Part shown: in pieces, positions 5,559-5,701 of the stretch
Layout: each line of letters begins with the position of its first letter
How positions within the stretch are numbered: position 1 is the stretch's first letter
From: Gammaproteobacteria bacterium
GTDB lineage: Bacteria; Pseudomonadota; Gammaproteobacteria; Steroidobacterales; JABDKV01
NCBI GenBank assembly: GCA_029862285.1
Contig: JAOTXR010000165.1
Coordinates: 1 to 5,701 of the forward strand
DNA: 5,701 nucleotides
Direction of reading: 5' to 3'
The notes under the pieces: model-generated
The model's input: the letters and a program-made list of their open reading frames with translations, nothing else
Told to the model about the DNA's origin: nothing
Databases searched by the model: none
Made by a program: the position numbers and the translations under genes

Positions 5559-5701
5559 TTACACACCATAATGCCGGCGATATTGCTCCATGGCCGGTAA
5601 AAAGCGGCGCAGAGCCTCGTCCTCAGCCAGCAGGGCGATCAGATCGCCCAGTGAGGCGATACTGGCCACCGGGGCCTGTAATTCGGCTGCCAGCTCCTGG
5701 A
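5559..5701 (-). CDS. pyrE: Orotate phosphoribosyltransferase, C-terminal 46 residues
   Basis: Pyrimidine synthesis enzyme joining orotate and PRPP to form OMP. Only the last 46 codons and the stop (TAA at 5559-5561) are inside the window; the gene continues past the right edge. The visible peptide includes QELAAELQAPVASIASLGDL, an acidic helical stretch, and ends EQYRRHYGV. PyrE proteins share this V-x-SI-x-SL-x-DLI segment and the closing Y-R-x-x-[YF]-GV. Its place next to dut on the opposite strand agrees with the E. coli dut-slmA-pyrE arrangement. No terminator stem is visible in the 77 bases after its stop, so the DUF4124 gene may be cotranscribed. The catalytic and PRPP-binding parts cannot be checked. 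Confidence 0.88.
   Translation of the reverse strand, partial: QELAAELQAPVASIASLGDLIALLAEDEALRRFLPAMEQYRRHYGV

Overview
The window carries an ordinary gammaproteobacterial housekeeping neighbourhood with one accessory gene inserted in it. RpmG, RpmB, RadC, CoaBC and Dut all look like gammaproteobacterial proteins, and their order follows the E. coli-type rpmG-rpmB-radC / coaBC-dut / pyrE arrangement. The PEP-CTERM-type surface protein, the DUF4124 envelope protein and the soluble-type acyl-CoA desaturase point to an environmental, possibly marine or sediment, gammaproteobacterium rather than an enteric one. That lineage call is inference.

Layout, left to right. (1) The 3' part of a membrane fatty acid desaturase (+, up to 691). 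(2) A 276-bp gap with two strong inverted repeats. (3) rpmG (L33) and rpmB (L28), a two-gene minus-strand operon with a recognisable promoter. (4) A 290-bp divergent intergenic region with two opposed promoters and two inverted repeats. (5) A secreted 202-aa protein with a VPLPA/PEP-CTERM-like sorting tail (+). (6) A bidirectional intrinsic terminator. (7) radC (-). (8) A 107-bp divergent gap. (9) The overlapping coaBC-dut pair (+), for coenzyme A synthesis and dUTP removal. (10) A DUF4124 coiled-coil envelope protein (-) whose end overlaps dut. (11) The last 46 codons of pyrE (-).

The core genes serve translation (rpmB, rpmG), cofactor synthesis (coaBC), nucleotide metabolism (dut, pyrE) and possibly DNA repair (radC, role disputed). 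The secreted sorting-tail protein sits between radC and rpmB, which are adjacent and co-oriented in E. coli. It is placed against their direction and has its own promoter, Shine-Dalgarno and terminator, so it looks like a self-contained cassette. I found no CRISPR array, tRNA, rRNA, transposase, phage gene or defence system, and I do not think the window holds a new multi-gene system. The most interesting items are the sorting-tail insertion, the inverted repeats around its promoter, the 16-bp palindrome after rpmG, and a 16-bp direct repeat inside coaBC read in two different frames. No stretch longer than 300 bases lacks a gene.
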